Source of the DNA: Reticulitermes lucifugus
Taxonomy: Eukaryota; Arthropoda; Insecta; Blattodea; Rhinotermitidae
Length of the DNA: 32,941 nt
Direction: 5' to 3'
NCBI GenBank assembly: GCA_026260175.1
Contig: JAKCWW010004575.1
Span: 7,605 to 40,545, forward strand
Part shown: positions 29,471 through 32,941 of the stretch, piece by piece
How positions within the stretch are numbered: the first letter of the stretch is position 1
How the letters are laid out: every line of letters starts with the position of its first letter
Notes under the pieces: model-generated
Databases searched by the model: none
What the model was told of the DNA's origin: nothing
The model's input: the letters and a program-made list of their open reading frames with translations, nothing else
Translations under genes and position numbers: made by a program

Positions 29471-31820
29471 TACTAGTGAAGGTATAGGTTTTATGTTGTT
29501 CAAGGGGAGTGTTGCTTAGATATTAAAATTAAAAATGCCATATGACATATGCCAAAATTATTTGAAATGCACCTTGAAGACGTATTTATGTTTTAATGGG
29601 TTGTACTGTACGTGGTATTTCAAACACGAGTATAGGAATTAGCATTTAGATATTCACCTTCTGGGTTATGATGCAGTATAGTGTGGTAGGTGGTTACTAC
29701 ATACGAAAGTAGAAGGTGTTACAACCCAAAGAACACAACCTAATTCTTCATCACCATGAATATGGGAAACTATGTAGGAATTGCCATGTTTCATCACTTG
29801 TTCATTTACATTTCTTCCATAAAAGAACCATGGAAAAGCTATTTGGGTGCACAGTCTGATGGAAAATGTTGTTGAATATGAAGAGACTGTGGTAGGGGTC
29901 ACAGTTGAACCCCCAGGAGCCCTGGCAATGGGAGGTAGGTTAGGGCTTTCAATTGAACACTAAGGTCTCATTGGTGGCGGAGCAAAGTTTGGCACATAGA
30001 GATGGCCAGAGACAAATCAGTCAATTCCAGTACAGTGTCGCCACTAAAGATTGAAATCATGGTATGAAAAACTGAAGACTTCTGCATGACTATCACTGTT
30101 GATGACAATGACTGAGAAGCATCAATGAAGAAGGATGACTTTGATTTTGGATGGAATGAGGTGTTCACAGGAAATGTCCTGCATGTTGTCTCACAGTCAG
30201 AAGCTGACATTTGTTTATGAGCGTGTTGTTTGAATTGTCTTCTTTTAATGTTGTCCTTGTACATACCATATACTACTGCAAACTGCAGTAGGTGATTGTA
30301 ATTTTCAGTTGTGTGAAGTGTGGTATAATGATTATGTTTCATTAACACTGCTGCTGGGGTATCTGTGAAGAAACTGTTGTTCCAACTGATGGTTGCCATG
30401 GATGCTGGAGTGTGGTGAAGCACCCAGAAATTAATAAGATAATAATAATAATAATATTAATAATAATAAATTAATAAGAAAATAAGTTAAATTATAGAAG
30501 ATTGTGTTGATATCATACCACTACTATATGGTTATGGACAGGGAAAGGTTAGATTGATGTAGTTCACGACGGCCCTGTTGTGAACAACAGCTGTGAGGGC
30601 GAATACAAATACCTGTAGCCACTGTTACCTTTTTTTTTAAGGTGCTTGTACTTGCTCCTTGACAGCAGTTAAAGTTGAAAAGTTGTCATTCTGAAAAATA
30701 AAATAAAGTAAGATGTGTTGATATTGTTGTTTTGTATTGTGATAATATTGTTGGCATAAAAACAAGGAATCAGATCTATTTTCCCAGAGTTCTGAATTTG
30801 TCATATTAATATAATGTGTCACCATAAATGAAAGTGCTGATGGACCATACTGTTGTGTTCATCACAAAAAAGCATTGGTTATGAAACATGCTTTTCATTC
30901 CAGTTCCCATCTGTGACTGGCCTAAAGGCTTATGAATATCACTTTTTTTACTTATGAAACGGTTAAGAATGGTCAAATGTGTTTTGTAAGGGTGTTTGGT
31001 TTGATCAGATAAAATGTTTGTACCATTTTTAAAGGAATTCTGATGTTCATGAGGATATTTTATCGTCTGAGGGTTATGAATTTCTTGATACTGATTAAAC
31101 CATTGCACATACACTCAGTTTTATCCCAAAAATTATATGTTCCCTTGCAGAACTACCGTTTTAGACGAACATTGTGGTGGTAATGGGAGGAGTAGGGGAG
31201 TAGTAAGTCAAATAGTGTGGGTCATTGTTCCTGTCTCTTTTCTTTTTGGCCTACCATTGTGATGTTGCCAGCTCTAATTAATCCACCATGTTTGCAGTGG
31301 CATGCCCCCCATGTTAGTAGCACAGTGGCTTTGTGAATCACATCATTGTGCAGGAGACAATACATGCCTATATGGTTGTACTTTTCATCCAATATGAAAA
31401 TTCTACAAGGTAGCCATTTTGAGAGAGCAACCACTATGCAGGCCCTACATTACTAGGGGCAATTATAGCTGATTAATTTTGCACCTATACTTATGTTCTC
31501 TTTATGTTATGGTGCAGGCAGTCATGTGGAGCTCTTATCTTGTTTGTGTTGAGAACTGACATTTTGGTTACATAGCCATCCTGTTTTCTTCTTTATAAAT
31601 TATTTCTCCTTTATCACACTGTTACGTGGCACCCATAGAGATTGTGTGAGCTCCACATAACACAATGTGAAAGGAGAAATCATTCACAAACAAGCAAATA
31701 GTATCACTTGAAAACTGAAACAGCGTATTCAACAAAACGGATGATAAGCCAACTAAGACACAGCTCCATGTGACTCCCTGTGCTGCAGGATGAAGGGAAC
31801 GTAAGTACAGGCACATCATG
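29471..31820. other. Unassigned region with several minus-strand open frames
   Basis: No recognised gene. Minus-strand frames of 65-151 codons occur at 29666-29902, 29968-30423, 30806-31114, 31222-31434 and 31622-31819. None shows a family motif I know and they lack clear splice partners. An AAT triplet run lies at about 30438-30470. Confidence 0.4.
30438..30470. repeat. AAT trinucleotide microsatellite
   Basis: Tandem ATA/AAT units, interrupted once near the middle. Confidence 0.9.
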
Positions 31821-31834
31821 AATCGTGTGTAGTT

Positions 31835-32180
31835 GCCCCTAGTGGTCTAGTGATTAGCACACCGGCTTAAGAACTGAGATCCCATCCCAGATGACTCAAG
31901 TTGTCCCTGTCCACATTATGCAAGGGAAGTAGAGGTATAGCTCCACTCATTCCCAACCTCAGAACTAGGTGGAGGTGAATGGTGAACTTGACATCCAGGC
32001 CCTTTTAGCCTCAAAAAAACACCTGTATCAACTGAATAGGAGGGGTGGTGGGCCCCAGAGCTGGTTTGGATGTTTTGGAGATGAGATAAATCTCTGGTCT
32101 CTGCTGGGAATTGTACCCCTTATAGTTCAGCCGATAGCCTAGTCACTGTATTCGCTCCACTAGATGCGGCTCCCCAATTT
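31835..32180. mobile_element. Composite tRNA-derived SINE with two inverted tRNA-like heads
   Basis: The left head reads CTAGTGGTCTAGTGATTAGC (about 31839-31858), an A-box-like start in plus. The right end, read on minus, starts GGAGCCGCATCTAGTGGAGC and continues to GGGGTACAATTCCCAGCAGA near 32102-32122, with a B-box-like GGTACAATTCC. The two heads face each other across a body of about 240 bp. Confidence 0.55.
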
Positions 32181-32941
32181 GTTTTGTCGGAGATGTTAAG
32201 TGTTTTGTTGCTGTACTTTTATCTAGACATTTTGTAATGATTACAATGATAGTTAACAGCAGATTTTTGTTTTGCAGAGAGCAGGATGAGAGGTAATGAC
32301 ATGTCCATGCTGGAGAGGATTTGTCTACACTGCAGGGAAAATCGGCACATTTCGAGACAGCGCGCGTAAAGAACTTCAGTTTCTAGAGGAAGACCACTTC
32401 TCAGGCCAACATGTACCCTCTCCCTTCAGCACCAGTATATACACATACTTTTTCACAATTGTTCAGCTAATTTAAATGCTTGAAAGTGTGTCAGTAAAAT
32501 ATACATTGTTATAGAAACAGGCACCAGTACATCACTGTCCAACTGAAGAAGAAATGTGATAGCAACTTGCAGCACTGCTGTTATGTAGGAAACATACATA
32601 AAAAAGGACAGCATGAACAAAAGATGACTTACTTTTGTGGTGTGTATTGCTGTAGAACTGTGAATATCCTAATGTGCACTGTCTTGAAATGTGCCACTTT
32701 CTCTGAGAGTCTGCAGCCTGTGACCAAGCAAGTAAGAAACAGAATAGGGCATTTTCAGTAGCAAGTTACTGACTCCCTGTGTAGGGCCTAGCCAGCACTG
32801 TGAACAGGGTCTTGGAAACAGGAGAAATAAATTGCTTTAAGGTGTGAAGTACAGAAAGAAACATGAAGATGTGGCTCTGTCTGCAGTGTGGTGGACAAGT
32901 GCTGATGTTATTGGGGACCATCGGTGTTTACCTACCACACA
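32181..32941. other. Right end, no gene assigned
   Basis: TTTTGTTTTGCAG near 32266-32278 is a good splice-acceptor-like site, and CTGTCTGCAG near 32878-32887 precedes an open stretch running off the window. I cannot tie either to a protein. The frame at 32567-32761 shows nothing recognisable. Confidence 0.4.

Overview
This is a piece of an AT-rich eukaryotic nuclear genome, almost certainly an insect. All coding sequence is in short exons with GT..AG introns. Intergenic and intronic DNA is full of decayed transposable elements: mariner, a non-LTR retrotransposon, tRNA-derived SINEs, a pogo-like MITE, and fragments with Penelope/hammerhead-like motifs. CpG is scarce except in two promoter-like stretches, which suggests germline DNA methylation. 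The SINE style and low CpG would suit a cockroach/termite-type (polyneopteran) genome, but that placement is a low-confidence inference. There are no bacterial-type operons, CRISPR arrays or genuine tRNA/rRNA genes.

Four conserved single-copy genes can be read, three of them complete. (1) The last exon of MED31 (Mediator subunit 31) is on + at 1772-1991; its 5' exons lie left of the window, and a dead mariner transposase sits at the left edge (1-434). (2) MED10 (Mediator subunit 10) is on - with three exons between 8186 and 5359, giving 135 aa; a decayed non-LTR retrotransposon lies in its first intron (about 6600-7910). (3) NUDCD1 (NudC domain-containing co-chaperone) is on + with ten exons from 8823 to 20468, giving about 595 aa. 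(4) SDR39U1 (atypical SDR epimerase family) is on - with six exons from 27604 to 22383, giving about 301 aa.

The layout alternates: MED31 and MED10 converge, MED10 and NUDCD1 are head-to-head across a 636-bp CpG-containing presumed bidirectional promoter, and NUDCD1 and SDR39U1 converge. An unidentified minus-strand exon-like open frame (21782-22044) lies between the last two. A second CpG-containing stretch (about 27640-28280) covers the SDR39U1 start and a divergent short open frame at 27710. From about 28300 to the right end I find no convincing gene, only SINEs, microsatellites and unexplained open frames.

The most unusual structures are: a 441-bp near-perfect palindrome in NUDCD1 intron 9, with an assembly gap in one arm and a hammerhead-like fold in the other; several dispersed copies of a CTGAAGA...GAAAC module; an old tandem duplication of half of NUDCD1 exon 8, open along its whole length; and the close linkage of two Mediator middle-module genes.
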